A DNA stretch of 64,000 nt from Lepidonotus clava (lineage: Eukaryota > Annelida > Polychaeta > Phyllodocida > Polynoidae): contig OW387135.1 of assembly GCA_936440205.1 (NCBI GenBank), forward strand, positions 34,016,792 through 34,080,791, given 5' to 3'. Under the pieces are notes generated by a model. It saw nothing but the letters and a program-made list of their open reading frames with translations, did not search any database and had not been told where the DNA came from. Of the stretch, positions 9,342 through 21,179 are shown in pieces. Made by a program: the position numbers and the translations under genes. The stretch's first letter is position 1. Every line of letters begins with the position of its first letter.

Positions 9342-9389
9342 GTAAGCAACGAGTATAGACTGAAGTCTATACTCGTTTGAGTAAGCAAC
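9336..9389. repeat. 26-bp palindrome between direct repeats
   Basis: CGAGTATAGACT (9350-9361) and AGTCTATACTCG (9364-9375) form a perfect 12-bp inverted repeat with a GA centre. It is flanked by TTTGGAGTAAGCAAC (9336-9350) and TTTGAGTAAGCAAC (9376-9389), direct repeats differing by one missing base. The arrangement suggests a small template-switch event or an inserted palindrome with a duplicated target. Confidence 0.9.
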
Positions 9390-9449
9390 TCTGTGTAAAT
9401 TCGATGACGTACATGCTCCAGAACTACTGGTTATCTTAAGGTTTATCAA

Positions 9450-10560
9450 AATCCATTAGCCATTTTAAACTGGTAGATATAATATGGCCCTCCCAAAATG
9501 ATGCCCTCATAGAATCCTACATGAATAATAATATATACAATAATTTTACATGAAAGGTGTTTCTAACCGTCCAAAATGTAGCTGTGGGCCTAAGTTCTTT
9601 TCCCAATATGATGAGTAGGACTGGATTACAAGGTTAACTCAGAAGTTAACTTAGTCAAGGTGGCATGGAACACACGCGAAAAGTATCTAGTGAGCCTGCA
9701 GATAAGAAAATCTTGGTAGGTGAAGGTATAACAAGGCCACAATCCCACATAAAAATCAAGCAGGGAGTTTCTTTAGATAGAATGGAATGTGTAATCGATC
9801 TCTTGTTTTTATAGTTTCATTATAATGCAATTCATTTCTCATTGTTTTGTATAACAGTTATGGTAAGCCAAATGTCATTACTGTAAATCTCTTCTTTTGT
9901 GACACTAAAATTAATATTCATTTTCAAATCCTTTAATCAGGGTATTACCCACACGTTCTGTAACTGAGGTATCATACTGATTGAATGTATAGGATAATGT
10001 ACTGCTAGGCATTCCATAACGTTTGTAAAACTTTTGACTACATAAACAATCCAAGATAGTAGATCCGATACAGACCACGAATGGAATGTTCAACCGTGGC
10101 TAAGGGTGGCCGGAGAAGAACCTGGAGGTCAGGTATGCTACGTATGCCCTGGATGCTGCTACCTGTGACCACTACAGGGTGGCTGGTACTGCATCGGCGG
10201 AAAGTCCTGGAAATATTGATATTACAATTTCATAGGCCATCAGTCTTTTGCCATTACAGTCTTTGTTGTAATACTCTTTATATGTTGCCATCGCACATCA
10301 ACGATGCCATCTGCTTGATAAGCATAAACAATTTTTGTGGGGGACAAGGATTAAGCATGGACACAATAGGCTCACTAGTATTATGTTTACACATGGGAAT
10401 GTATGCATTTGTACATTATGTATGTCAGTTTTTATCATTATAATGCAAAGGACCATATTCCAAGATCGCAAGGCTGCCTTTCCTTTTTGTGTTTTATTGA
10501 TTTGAAATGGCAAACTTGAGGTATTTCTTCTTCAAGGAAGACCTAATCATGATGAAACGG
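9450..10560. other. No gene supported
   Basis: AT-rich intergenic or intronic DNA. An ATG frame of 120 codons starts at 10081, but the protein (MECSTVAKGG...) resembles nothing I know and its codon use is not gene-like beyond a first GC-rich patch at 10090-10140, which contains a possible donor CAG|GTATGC. I do not annotate it as a gene. Confidence 0.5.
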
Positions 10561-10563
10561 AAA

Positions 10564-10653
10564 CACGTGACCACCCGACTTTGCTGCCTTCTTCTGCCCA
10601 CCAGGGGGCGCCATCAACAACAGCTTCCGGAAGGTAAACCTGTGCATGCGCAC
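10564..10653. promoter_or_regulatory. CTCF-type site with adjacent E-box, ETS and NRF1-like motifs
   Basis: CCACCAGGGGGCGCC (10598-10612) fits the CTCF core consensus used across bilaterians (CCASYAGRKGGCRS) with no mismatch. Nearby are CACGTG (10564-10569), the palindromic ETS site CTTCCGGAAG (10624-10633) and GTGCATGCGCAC (10642-10653), close to the NRF1 consensus. The 90-bp block is GC-rich against AT-rich flanks. It could be an insulator, a TATA-less promoter, or both. This is motif evidence only. Confidence 0.45.
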
Positions 10654-10739
10654 TGGGTCAGGGGCACCAGGTATCTGCACACCTCCCCCCAAGTGACTTA
10701 TCGGCGCTGTCCCTGACCAAGACAAGGTCTCTGTGAGCT

Positions 10740-12385
10740 GCAGCAGTGATGGATAAGGTCAATGTGCAAGAATAAATGCTTCTGGGATCTGAAACAGGTC
10801 CAGGAATTTTGTTAAAAAATGGAAAGAGGAGTATTGATTCAAAAAGCAGAAGGGCACAGAGTTGAAGACGACTGACTATTTATCAAAGTTTGGTTGGGAG
10901 GCAGGGAGAGGGCAAAGAACGTCTTTCTTCTTCAAACCTTTTCCGTATCACGTATCCATACTTCCCCCTCTCCTAACGTATGTGAGGAGACAGAGGTGTA
11001 TATTAGTATTTGATTTAATAGCTACTATTTTATATATCAATTACCTGAAGTTGGCCTCAAACCAGGTCACCTGGAACTACTTGTGATATGATTCGTAGTG
11101 TCAGTAACTCTAGGTACCACCAGAATACTAGGTTTATCAGTTGTTTATTGGGGGTGGCTTACATGTAATAATTTAGACACAATGATGGACAGCTAGCCCT
11201 AGAATTAGGACAGCCTTCCTGACAGCACTCCACGTCTCATTATGTTGTTGGTGAAGCAAACTAAGAACCACTTCAGCTTGAAGCGTTAAGTGATATCGCT
11301 TTAGAGGGTTCGCTGACCTACACTACTGCCCCTTAGGCTAACTCAAACATGTAGCTTCACGAGGGGAAAGAGAAAAAACACTTTGGTTTGTGAATCGAGG
11401 CGTCAACATCTCTCAATGGAGCCTGGGGAGAGTTCTTCCGGAGGTTACGTCGGTAACGTAGTTGGGTAATAGGAACAAGGTGTACTGGCCCTCTCCCACC
11501 TCTCCCCCACTGCTGGCATAATAGTTTCTTCTGATCCACTGTTCTAACATTATAAGTATAGCTCTGATGTTTCATTGCACTGTCTTTTAATAGTTGACAA
11601 TATTTATTGCATATCACATTACTTAATAAACAGAGAGGCTAAATGACAATAAGTATTTCGCACTCTAGCAACATACCTAGATGGCCATATCAACCAGGAA
11701 TGCAGGCGTTTAAATTTCTACTATAGCATTAAATGGCCGTTGAGGACAGTATAACATAAAAATCATAGTCACCTTTCAAAAATATTGTTAAGTATGATGT
11801 GGCAGGATACAACAGAGAAACTCAAAGAACTGGTGCCACATATACAGCAAACTGAAAGAAATCGCCTTACCTCTCCTGATGAGTTCTGACAAGTTCCTTC
11901 ATGCAAAGGCCAACAACTCCATCTTGACCTATCATAAATACTGTACGGTAACTAAATGCAATGTTTTACGTCGGCCATGGTTATCTGCAAGTAAGAATGG
12001 TTAGAAGGCAGAGGTGGAGAGCGAAGGAAACTATTTTATTTGCACCGGATATTACCGAATACTTGGGGTTCCTTACGATTCCCGTTAACTAGTTGAGAAT
12101 GTTTTTTCGCTAACAATATTATAACTTTTGCTACAAAAAGTCGTCAAGGGGGCATTTTCAAGACTTTATTGTTTCAGTGTGATAACATCAAGATAATCAC
12201 TGAATATATAGAATACGGACATATTCTTGAGTCCTTTTATTCAGATCATATCAAGTAATCTTGCCGAAAGCTTTCCCTAGGCCTAGATCATCCTCCCTAT
12301 GTTGCCCTAACGTTCAGGCACTCATTGTAGGACCTAAAGCTACTCTACAAATAACTACTCGTAAAGGGGGCATGGGCCCTCAGGA
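10740..12385. other. Non-coding stretch
   Basis: No supported exon, RNA gene or repeat. Open frames on both strands are short, with unremarkable composition. Confidence 0.55.
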
Positions 12386-12387
12386 GA

Positions 12388-12445
12388 GATTGGGCGGAGA
12401 GACACATATAAAAAGGTGTGATCGGTCTTTCTGACCTTTACTGGT
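12388..12445 (+). promoter_or_regulatory. GC box plus TATA box core promoter
   Basis: A GGGCGG GC box (12391-12396) lies just upstream of TATAAAAA (12407-12414), with GC-rich sequence beginning about 30 bp downstream, where a start site would be expected (about 12437-12445). The arrangement is a classical TATA core promoter reading rightward. Confidence 0.4.
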
Positions 12446-12525
12446 TGCCGAGGTTGCTGCCTCCCACGCCGGGCCGGGCAGGTTGGAGGGGCCTGGACGT
12501 CCTGTCTCGGAATGCGGCCTCTTTT

Positions 12526-12957
12526 ATGGCTTTCAAATGTCGGCAGCAAACAACCGGGCGTACTAAAGCTCAGAGATACAGGCCCTATACCCGTAGGTCA
12601 TCCGCCTACTACTGGGGGACCTCGCCAAGTCGGCCTATCCCAGGTCAAGAAACCCCTTCCCAAAAGACTTCTGGATCGGAAGATTCGATAGGAGATTGCA
12701 AACTTCGGCAGTTTAGGTTTTTTATTCACGGCATAGAGTCACGAGGACGAATAATTATGATTGATATATTCAACCTCCAACAACTACGAGTGTTTATTAT
12801 ATCTTTTGTTAAAAGTATGTCATTCGATATCATAATTCCTGTCTTGTGCACAAATGATATTTATATGAATTATATAATGACAATCAAATATGAATTGATG
12901 TTATTTGAAAATAATCATGTATGTCCAATGTCATTGTTTAGAGCTAATGGCGATTAG
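12526..12957 (+). CDS. Hypothetical ORF downstream of the TATA promoter
   Basis: The first ATG after the predicted start site (12526) opens 143 codons (MAFKCRQQTTGRTKAQRYRP...). The first 40 codons are GC-rich and strongly basic, then the frame runs into AT-rich DNA encoding low-complexity hydrophobic residues. A possible donor CAG|GTCAAG at 12643/12644 coincides with this composition change, so only 12526-12643 may be exon. No domain is recognisable. The same frame is open back to 12418, but that part would lie upstream of the transcription start. Confidence 0.2.
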   Translation: MAFKCRQQTTGRTKAQRYRPYTRRSSAYYWGTSPSRPIPGQETPSQKTSGSEDSIGDCKLRQFRFFIHGIESRGRIIMIDIFNLQQLRVFIISFVKSMSFDIIIPVLCTNDIYMNYIMTIKYELMLFENNHVCPMSLFRANGD

Positions 12958-12959
12958 AC

Positions 12960-14560
12960 AGTCAGGAGACAAGCCAATTGGCCCAGTACAGAGACAAACT
13001 TTAGATGGTTGGATGTGCAGGAAAGATATATAAGCATATAAGCTGCCATTAATTGAATGTCTGTAGTACCTTAAAGAATTATCCAAAGCCTATGATATAT
13101 AGATCTACAAAGCCAATGAAGTGGAAAGTGGAAACACTTGAAACTTTCTATCTCACTTGCATGGAACACTGATAAATATGCTTGGTACCGAGCGGCGCAG
13201 ATAAATGATTTCCCTCCTCATCTAAGATAAATCATCAAATAGTAAAAACTTCTTTCGATTCATTAGTCCATTCATGTGGATACTTTGAAACTGTCCCTTC
13301 TTCAAAGTTATGTCGACAGACCAAAGGGCTAAGTGGCGTTTGACCTGCCGTGCCATAGGAAGCCGGCTCCCATTGACCTCACCGTGTGCCAGAAGAGCTT
13401 AGCCTTCCTTAGACCAGGCACCCCCTAATTTCACGCCTGGTAAATACACCTCCTGATCGCAGAGGGAGTAAGCCTAAGATGCGGAAATTCAAGCCCGTCT
13501 GTCTGGTAAAGAGTAGCCCATCGGCGAAGGGTGCTATCCATATGGCTTTGTTTCTTACACATTACCGGGGAGAAATGTGGTGTGAAATATGGCACAAGGG
13601 ATGGGGATATATTTTCATAGAACAAAGGCACTTCACACGTTCCAGTGTTCAGAAAAAGATGATTATTGAAACTGAGCTTCCCATGCGCTGCTGTGATCCT
13701 GCTTACAGATATTTCAGCAATTTCATTGTGTTGTATAAATCATGACTGCATTCAATAGGTAAATACATATATAGAGATATAACCTGACTGTGTAAATACA
13801 GACATATATTTTAGATCTATAACCCTTTTCTGTTCCCCAATTGATGCTCTTCTCTGATAATTGAAGAATTTGAACGAGCTATTCAATCTTATGTCAAAAT
13901 CATGTCCTTTTGACAACTTTGCAGGAAGTAATATTATTATAAATGAGCTATTCTCTTGGGAAAAGATGAAAAATGCCTTTAATGCCTCTTTAGGTTATAT
14001 ATTTCTATAAACTGAGGCGATATCAAAGAATTTAAAATTAAACTGAGCTTTACCAATAAGATTCCAAACGTTTTGCACAAAAGTGCTTATTCATTAAATA
14101 ATTATGTGAATGAATTCATAGTTTATGTGTACATACATCTGATTGACGTCAACGAAATATAATAGATATCATGTTACCTAGGTAAGTGTACGTTCAGTAA
14201 TGGCCTGAAACTCTAATCTAAAAAAATATATAGGAAATATATAGGAATTTTGTTACTGATTTTACAAATCAATATTGTTATGTAAACAATATCATATGTG
14301 CCATACGTATGTCATAGGTTAGACGCACATTAGCTAAATACCTTCAACAGTAACTTGCTATATTTAATTCGTTAGTTGGTATTTTCCATGAAATTCTTGA
14401 AAATTATTCATAATTCACCTTTTAGATTCCTAATGTCATAACATGTGGGGGGAAATAACGAAAAAGTGAAGGGTTAGAGCCAAATAATTACGTGAACCTT
14501 TCCAAAACAGTGGGAGGAGAATTCCACTTCTGAAGCTATCTAATAACTGGCCAATTTATC
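12960..14560. other. AT-rich non-coding DNA with a CRE
   Basis: No exon is supported. A perfect cAMP-response palindrome, TGACGTCA, lies at 14144-14151 in otherwise AT-rich DNA. Homeodomain-like TAATTA and ATTAAT words are frequent, as expected from composition. Confidence 0.5.
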
Positions 14561-14860
14561 CATCAGGGATGTAATCTGAGGTCATTCTTTTATCGTTGGC
14601 AATGGGCTGGAGCGGAGTAAAGATGGATGTATGAGCCACCTGCCCGCGCTGTAATACCGTCTGGGCCTGCCCAGGTAAAGATAGGGTCAAGCTGTGCTAC
14701 CAACCGCCTCCCTAAGGCTATAACCCCAGCCCCACCAAGGGGTCAGCCCCCCTGCGCTCTGCCCTAGGAGGCTCCTCCTGTACCTATACTCCAGGGCATG
14801 GCATGTCTTCATCCGGGGCTCCTTCCTACCTGAACAGATACGCAGCTCATACAGTCCATT
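14560..14860 (+). other. GC-richer patch with a possible mini-exon
   Basis: Composition changes to C-rich. An ATG at 14627 opens 16 codons (MYEPPARAVIPSGPAQ) ending exactly at a strong donor, CAG|GTAAAG (14674/14675). The start context is weak and no acceptor or downstream exon is evident. C-rich words follow to 14810. The exon is only a possibility. Confidence 0.2.
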
Positions 14861-15114
14861 CAGTTGGGTTACTCAATCTCTAAAAGCGATTCCTTATTGC
14901 AACGATATGCAACGTTCTTTTGCCTATATCTCTGATGAAAAATGTTTGGGTTTTTCAAGTTTAAAAGAATATGGGACACACTTACCTGCTATAACTTTTT
15001 CAAACTCTTTGAAAAATCGTTTTTTATTAAACTAGATCTCGGCTTTTACACTGGCTGAAATTGTATTAGCATCACTAAATGGAGAGAAATAATATAACTG
15101 ATATGAATAATGTA

Positions 15115-15250
15115 TATTATAGCGTTGCAACAACGTTCTGGTTGGTTACATACTGCTATGACGTTGCACTGTGATGTTATTACAATGTTCTGGTTATGTT
15201 TTTCAGCCCAACCAGAATGTTCATATAACGTTAAGTTCTGTTATGGTTTG
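15115..15250. repeat. Degenerate AACGTTCTGG-type repeats
   Basis: Related words recur in both orientations: CAACGTTCTGGTTGG, ACAATGTTCTGGTTATG, AACCAGAATGTTC and ATAACGTTAAG. Repeats built from alternating CTGGTT and AACGTT are common as short tandem or fold-back families in aquatic animals; here only a decayed copy remains. Confidence 0.55.
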
Positions 15251-17715
15251 GTCTTAACCTCACCAAAAAAATAGCTAATATTCTGATTCGGTGAGGTGTG
15301 AATCTCGCCATCAATAATGTAATTGTAATGTGCCATCTTAGTAAGTAACAAACTGACTAAAAAGTATGGTGGCAGAACGTTTCCGTTATCGTTGCAGGTT
15401 GGCTGGGTAACGTCGTAGCAAAGAATGAGTGCATCAAAGAACAAGCTTCATGCCCTGACTGTTCTCTATCCTCAACAGTTCTAATCTACATTGTGGTTCC
15501 AAAGTCCCTTTGATGCCTATTAAGTTTGATAAACCTGTCAAACCTGGCATCTTCTTTTCCAACTTGGGTCAGCACCAAGCACCTCTTTTTTATTTCATTT
15601 TATTTTCGTTAAGTGCTCCAAACTTGTGCCCCTTTGGGCCCTACCATTGCCTCCTTCCCTGTAAAACGCGCCTCCCCTGCTGAGCTACATGAACATGTGG
15701 GTCTGCTGCAGCAAGCTTCCACCAGAGGGGGCTACCAGTAGTAATATCAGACTCATGTAGGAAAATGAGCCAAAATACAAAAGAAATCTGATAAAGTGAG
15801 CAGAAACATGAGAACTCCCCCGGAGTCTGATAAGCCAACGATTTGCGAGCCCAGTTGGTGGTGGATGTCAATGCTGTTGGTGGTAAAGACTCGGCTACTA
15901 GTGTAGAAGGCCTCGAGCTGCTCTGAGCACCTCCCGCTGTGGATTGAGTCAGTATGAGCTCCTCGTGCATACATCATTGTCAGTTTGGCAAACCGTAATT
16001 TTTCGCCTTACTGGATGTGTGTGTGGAACCAAATAAAAGGTCCCGACTCACACATGTCGCCATGTAACGCACTGCTTCGTTCTAAGTGACGAAAATATCA
16101 GCAATACAGTGTGGTGATTCCTATACATTAGCGATGGAGGATGTCTAAAGCATTTCAGGTCGAAATAGCAGTGTTTCTACAATACAAAATTAAATATCAA
16201 AAGTTTATCACTAAAGCAGATTTTCCCCGGTTACGCAGTTTCTCCCAATAAAAATGTATGCGCAATAATTACTTCCTAGATCTATCAACTGCTACATTCA
16301 CACCATACCTTGTTATTGGCGAGTTTTAAAAATGAATACTACAAAGACAAGTACGGAATACAACATGAGTATGTTGTTCATGTAGCACTAACACATTGTC
16401 TAATTGGACCTAATACGGGAAAAGACAAAAAATATAAGCTGGTAATTATTTCTACATGGTTTTACAAGTCAGTTCTTGTTGAGTACCACGAGGGCCTCGT
16501 CACGTTCTGGTAGGAGATGAGCATGTCTGGGTGGTACTTAGCATGCATGAGTTGGAAGACCACGCCCCTTTACGACAGGTCTAGCAACTTTCAAAGTAGT
16601 ACTGCTATTGCTGAGCTAATTTCCCCTTCCTTTAAGTCAGTATTTCTGGTTTGGTCTAGAAAAAAATACATAAAGCCTTCTTTCCGTTCGTCTGAAAATT
16701 CCTTTTCCATAAAAGTTTAGTTTATACTCAAAAACAAATACCTATCAAAAGTCATCTTTCAGTATAGTCTACTCCCATTAACCGTAAGTTGCTGTAGTGC
16801 TCAGACATCAGATTATGAACTCTGATACAGATTTGTTTTGTGCATCACATCTTTAAACGATTTTTATATAATCATAAAACTGTCAGTAACTCCTTTTTAC
16901 ATACAGAAGAAAACATGCTATATATTTTGTTATTAGCTTCGAATGAGCGATTAAAGGAAACTGACTATATGAAACATGCCTCCTCGGCGAAGGCATGTGT
17001 AGTTGATGGTAGGGAGATGGTCAGTTTCTGACCGCTACAGAAGCGTCTGTCTACCAACATGATGGATCTCTCCCACCCCAGGAATCTGCTAGCCGCCCAT
17101 TCATCATTCTATTTCTGCCCCCTCCTTCACAAAAACTAGTCGTGGGTCGCAGGTCATATTATCCCCTTTTGGAGAGATAATTCAGGCAGTTTCGTCCAAT
17201 ATCTGGGAATGAGCATCTGGGGTAAGCCTGTAGTGATTGGAGGGTACGATACGACATGACGGGATGTACTAGAGTCTGGAGGTCTAGAATAATATTGTAG
17301 CTCTTGAAGATAGCACGGCCAAAAATAAGGTTTACTTTTTAAACTGCTGGTCCAAGTTTTTCTTTCCTTCTCACCTGCGTAGTAAATCCGGCTGTTGAGT
17401 CTCAGGGCCAAGGGTTCTGGCATCTCTACCACTGTCAGATCCTCCCCTCCCACGGTCTGGGGCTCGTATGCTATGATCTAGGCTATCTAGATGGGTCAAC
17501 TATACAAGACACAAATATTAATTTATCTATTAGGTATCTATGCTTGGTGATGTCGGGATATCTTGATGATTGGTTGTCATAAAAGCGTTTCAAAAAGTGA
17601 ACGTCTATTTACCACTTCATCTACGATTCTTACAAAAGAGATTTGCAGAATAAGGAGAGAGAGTGAGTTTTCACTATAATTATTTTCTAGGGTTCAGGAG
17701 TGACGACATTTAGAC
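15250..17715. other. Long non-coding stretch
   Basis: No supported exon. Two overlapping minus-strand frames between 15641 and 15977 are both open and both look moderately protein-like, which argues that neither can be trusted. Near 15719-15732 CCACCAGAGGGGGC resembles a CTCF core with one extra G. Confidence 0.45.
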
Positions 17716-17720
17716 ATGGG

Positions 17721-18177
17721 AATAAGCCCATCCCCTGATCCCACATTGGGTATATATCCTGAGGTTGGACAAGGGCTGGACAAAATACCTATATATAAAC
17801 CATCCTTGTCTCCTAGATTTCGGGTTACTTAATTAGTAAGAATTATATTTTACTATATACCCAGGTTTCGTTAAAACATTACCATTTCTTAAATTTTATC
17901 AATTGACAGATTTTTAGGTTTGCCAGCCAATCATAATGCTGCATTTCAGGGCAAAATTGGTTTGGAAAGTATAGGTTGGGCTGACAGGCTTAACCATTGG
18001 TTCCTATGGGGAAAAGTCCAAAATAAGAACATCACAAATTTTAAGAGCAATCAGTCAACCAAATTGCTTTGATTAATTTTGTATTATGCAACTTACCTCA
18101 GGGAATAAGCATGGAAGCAACATTAAGAATATTTCATGGTAAACTTTATTGTTGGTTTAAACTGGGATGTGCTTGTT
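17721..18177 (+). mobile_element. MITE family copy 1 (457 bp)
   Basis: The left end is AATAAGCCCATCCC; the right end, in reverse complement, is a diverged version (AACAAGCACATCCC). The interior matches the second copy at 56861-57306 over its whole length, for example AGGTTTGCCAGCCAATCA, AATGCTGCATTTCAGG and TAGGTTGGGCTGACAGGCTT. There is no coding capacity. No consistent target duplication was found. Divergence between copies suggests an old family. Confidence 0.8.
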
Positions 18178-18179
18178 AG

Positions 18180-18725
18180 CATGCATAGTCTGATGATAAT
18201 CATCTACAAAATTAATAGGGCTAAAAGTCCTGTAATACGGTTCAACCGGTTAAAAAACAAACACTTGGATATATGTCTTAAATTGTCTGCAACCACGATC
18301 CAAAGCCCGGGTACAATACCCTGCTGATATATAATTATTTTCAAATGTTGTAGGAAAGCGTTGCACTTGTACTGTGACGTTTTTACTGACTTAGATGCAA
18401 GTTGGTCGATCTGGGCAAAGGACAGAACAATAGTAGCTTTAGGTCGTAGGCAAAGATGTTGAAAGGATGTTTCCCTGTAAATCTAAAACAACGCGCACTC
18501 TTGATAAGTTTCTCTCAATCAATTGATTAAACTGGTGGGGTCCGCTTGGGTCATAAACTAAGTCCTTCATTTGGCCTTGAATTAAAGGTAAGGTTATGAA
18601 AACGAAGTGCTTAAGGCCTACAAAGGTGGGTTTATAGGGCAGTGAGTACTGTATAGTAGGCGTAGCTTGGCGGCATTCCTACTCACGGTGTATGAGCGTG
18701 CCGAGCGGTATGAGGGATTAGACCT
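18180..18725. other. No gene supported
   Basis: Mixed-composition DNA between the MITE and the GC-rich hairpin. Only short frames are present. Confidence 0.5.
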
Positions 18726-18732
18726 CTGTCTG

Positions 18733-18763
18733 AGCTGCTCGCCGGTGGACTCGGCGAGCAGCT
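18733..18763. repeat. GC-rich 11-bp perfect hairpin
   Basis: AGCTGCTCGCC (18733-18743) pairs perfectly with GGCGAGCAGCT (18753-18763) around a nine-base loop. It could form a stable RNA stem if transcribed. It has no T-tract and no link to a known RNA family. Confidence 0.75.
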
Positions 18764-18779
18764 GATTGTAAGCTCATTG

Positions 18780-20080
18780 TACTGCCTCCACATTCATCAC
18801 GGCTAAACGGAGGTAAACAAACCCGGCCAGGTTCTAACCCCACACATACCGTACTCTTTACTCGGTCTTGTCTTCTTGATGGCCAATTGGGAGCAAATGT
18901 GGGAGTTCTGATTTTGGCTTATTTCTCCAATTGGCCGTTTTGCTGTAAGCACATTGTGAATACACTCTTCCCTAAACTTGAAGCCCTTCCTAAAGAAGTA
19001 TTCCGAGTGTTTCAGCTAGGATTATCACCTTGATTGTGGTCCGATAGTTTTAGCAATAGCATTGGTATCATGACAATTCTCACTTATTGCAAAATAGCAA
19101 CTCTTCATGGAATCTTCCTCATCTAGACCTTAGCGGATTAGTTCAGCTTTAGATTCTCGTAGGAAGAGCTCATTGAATAAGTGCATTCAGCTTCCCAAGT
19201 ATCTACTAAAAGAGTCATGGATTACCATGAAAAGTGAGACCTATAGATGAGCTCTTTATGAATTATTTCATGTTGTTTGATTCAGCTGGAATACACCAGG
19301 GGGTGTCACTGTCGTCCTCTGATGGTCGTTGTCCCGAGCACTGAACCGCTGAACAGTGGTGTCGAGATAGGTGTTCTGGACTCAAGTTAGTCTTACAACG
19401 AACAAAGTCCAACCTGGAGACTGAGAAATACAGATACAACTTGGAATTTACATTTATCTAATTTCAAGCACAACATAACCATCAGCCATAAGAGGCTTAC
19501 CTGCCTGATAGCCTCTTAGTCAAGAAATCAGTGCCATTCGTCTTACATTCAGAACGAGTCAGAAGGAATAAGCGGGTAGAATTTGTTGATAGCAATAAAA
19601 AGCTAATAGCCATATCTCATGTTTATATTTGCTGAGTAATTTATTTGACAGGGATTAGGCTTAATACTATTACAACATATCAGAATCATGTCTGCCTGTC
19701 ACATAATATCAGGTAGACCACTCACAGACTCTAGCCTGCCATCAATTCCACTCCCAAGATTCTCTACTCAAAGTCTGGTTGCCTAAACCTTGGACCATGT
19801 AGCATAACCAGATTATGTTGGTCCTGAAGATGCTAAAGTGTACATCACAGAGAAGTGGCATTGAGTATCGTTGTTTCTATCTAATAATGCATAACCAACC
19901 GTGCAGTTTTCAGTTACATTTCCTTAGATCTAGGAAAGTGTTTTTGTATTGAACTCGTTATCAATTGCATAATATTATTTTGTTTTAACATTTCCACTCA
20001 TGACAACTCAGCCTGACTGGCCAAGTATAGGAGGCTACCCCTCAGGGGGATCTAGGGTTAACACATAGCTGTACTTCGTG
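18780..20080. other. No gene supported
   Basis: Unique-looking DNA with no exon. At 19289-19303 ACACCAGGGGGTGTC is a partial CTCF-like word. Confidence 0.5.
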
Positions 20081-20300
20081 TTGCGTGGGCGGACTGACAG
20101 AAAGCCTCACACGGTGGCGCCACCATCAGGGCTCTGGCACCGCCATCGAGGGCATGTGGGGGAGATGGCCATTCATCTCCTTGTCACTGCCAGCGCGCTG
20201 TCCTTCACCTGGTTTACTTAAGGCAGACCAACATGGCATAGAATACTTAACCTTTGGGTACCGCCGACTAACTCCATCGCCAGCTGGGTAGGGGAGGCAG
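20081..20300. promoter_or_regulatory. Small GC-rich island
   Basis: A GC-richer patch containing a TGGGCGG GC box, the perfect 12-bp palindrome GGTGGCGCCACC (20113-20124) and GAGATGGCC. The frame from 20085 starts at GTG and has no homology I recognise. It could be a weak promoter or enhancer. Confidence 0.25.
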
Positions 20301-20319
20301 AGTAAGAGGTGCTGGAATC

Positions 20320-20945
20320 CTTAGAGAAGTACATGGCATGAATAGCGCCTCAGAGATTATCCTGCAGGGTTCTTGCTACATCAATTATTAACTGCTCTTG
20401 ATTTCAACCCATGAAAAACGCATGAATTTTCAGATATTTAGATGCAACTACAAATGATATAAATGATCTGATCGTTCTCTGTTATGATAGAATTCGAACC
20501 TAAAATCCCAAAGCCCTATTCATGCGATCTGTGATTGAACGTGAAGTGGTACGTGCAAAGGACACTAGGGTGCGACACCAGTCCACCCTTTTGGGGCATG
20601 GAGACAAGTCAATGCACCAAAGCCGCTGAATATGGGACTCCATGAATAATTACAATATGTATAAACTTACTCATTCTATTTAATAACTAGTTACAGAATT
20701 TCTTTTTCCATAATCAGGGGTCATAATGCCTGAAGATAGCCCTGCCTAGAGTCAGTGACCTGCCCATTGACACTTATTGATGGCTAAGGACTGACAGTAA
20801 TGAACTAAGAAAAATTATTAATCAAGACCTACTGCCACAAATCCAACTGACACTGAAAAATGCAACAACAGCAACAATCTCCCTATTAGGTAAAACAGCA
20901 AACAAATGAAAAACTAAACAAATACAAGTTAGAACTGTAAGTAGC
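20320..20945. other. No gene supported
   Basis: AT-rich DNA without exon, RNA or repeat signals. Confidence 0.5.
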
Positions 20946-20951
20946 TTATCT

Positions 20952-21174
20952 GGGCCCATATCTTCGTAACTGATTTGACTGATCAGGGAAAATATGATTA
21001 GGGTCCCATGATAAGTGATATTGTTTTTTACCAAAATTTATAGTGTTATTGCAAAATAGTGTCAAAGGGGAATTATTAGGTGTAAAACTTATTCATGATA
21101 GACAAAATTTCTGATCATGGGACCCCGATCAAATTTTCCCTGATCAGCCAAATCAGTTACGAAGATATGGGCCC
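20952..21174. mobile_element. 223-bp fold-back MITE with ~62-bp arms
   Basis: The arm beginning GGGCCCATATCTTCGTAACT at 20952 is matched in reverse complement ending at 21174, with about four mismatches over 62 bases. The unpaired centre is about 100 bp and AT-rich. The high arm identity implies a fairly young insertion or strong pairing constraint. A target duplication is not obvious, although AACTGTAAGTAGCT upstream and AACTGAAAGTTAGCT downstream resemble each other. The minus-strand frame covering the left arm is an artefact. Confidence 0.85.
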
Positions 21175-21179
21175 TTGAA

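Noticed and set aside
10081-10443. 120-codon ATG frame
   Set aside because: No recognisable protein, weak codon signal after the first 20 codons, no promoter.
15641-15977. Minus-strand exon candidates
   Set aside because: Two overlapping frames are both open and both protein-like, with no donor or acceptor to decide between them.
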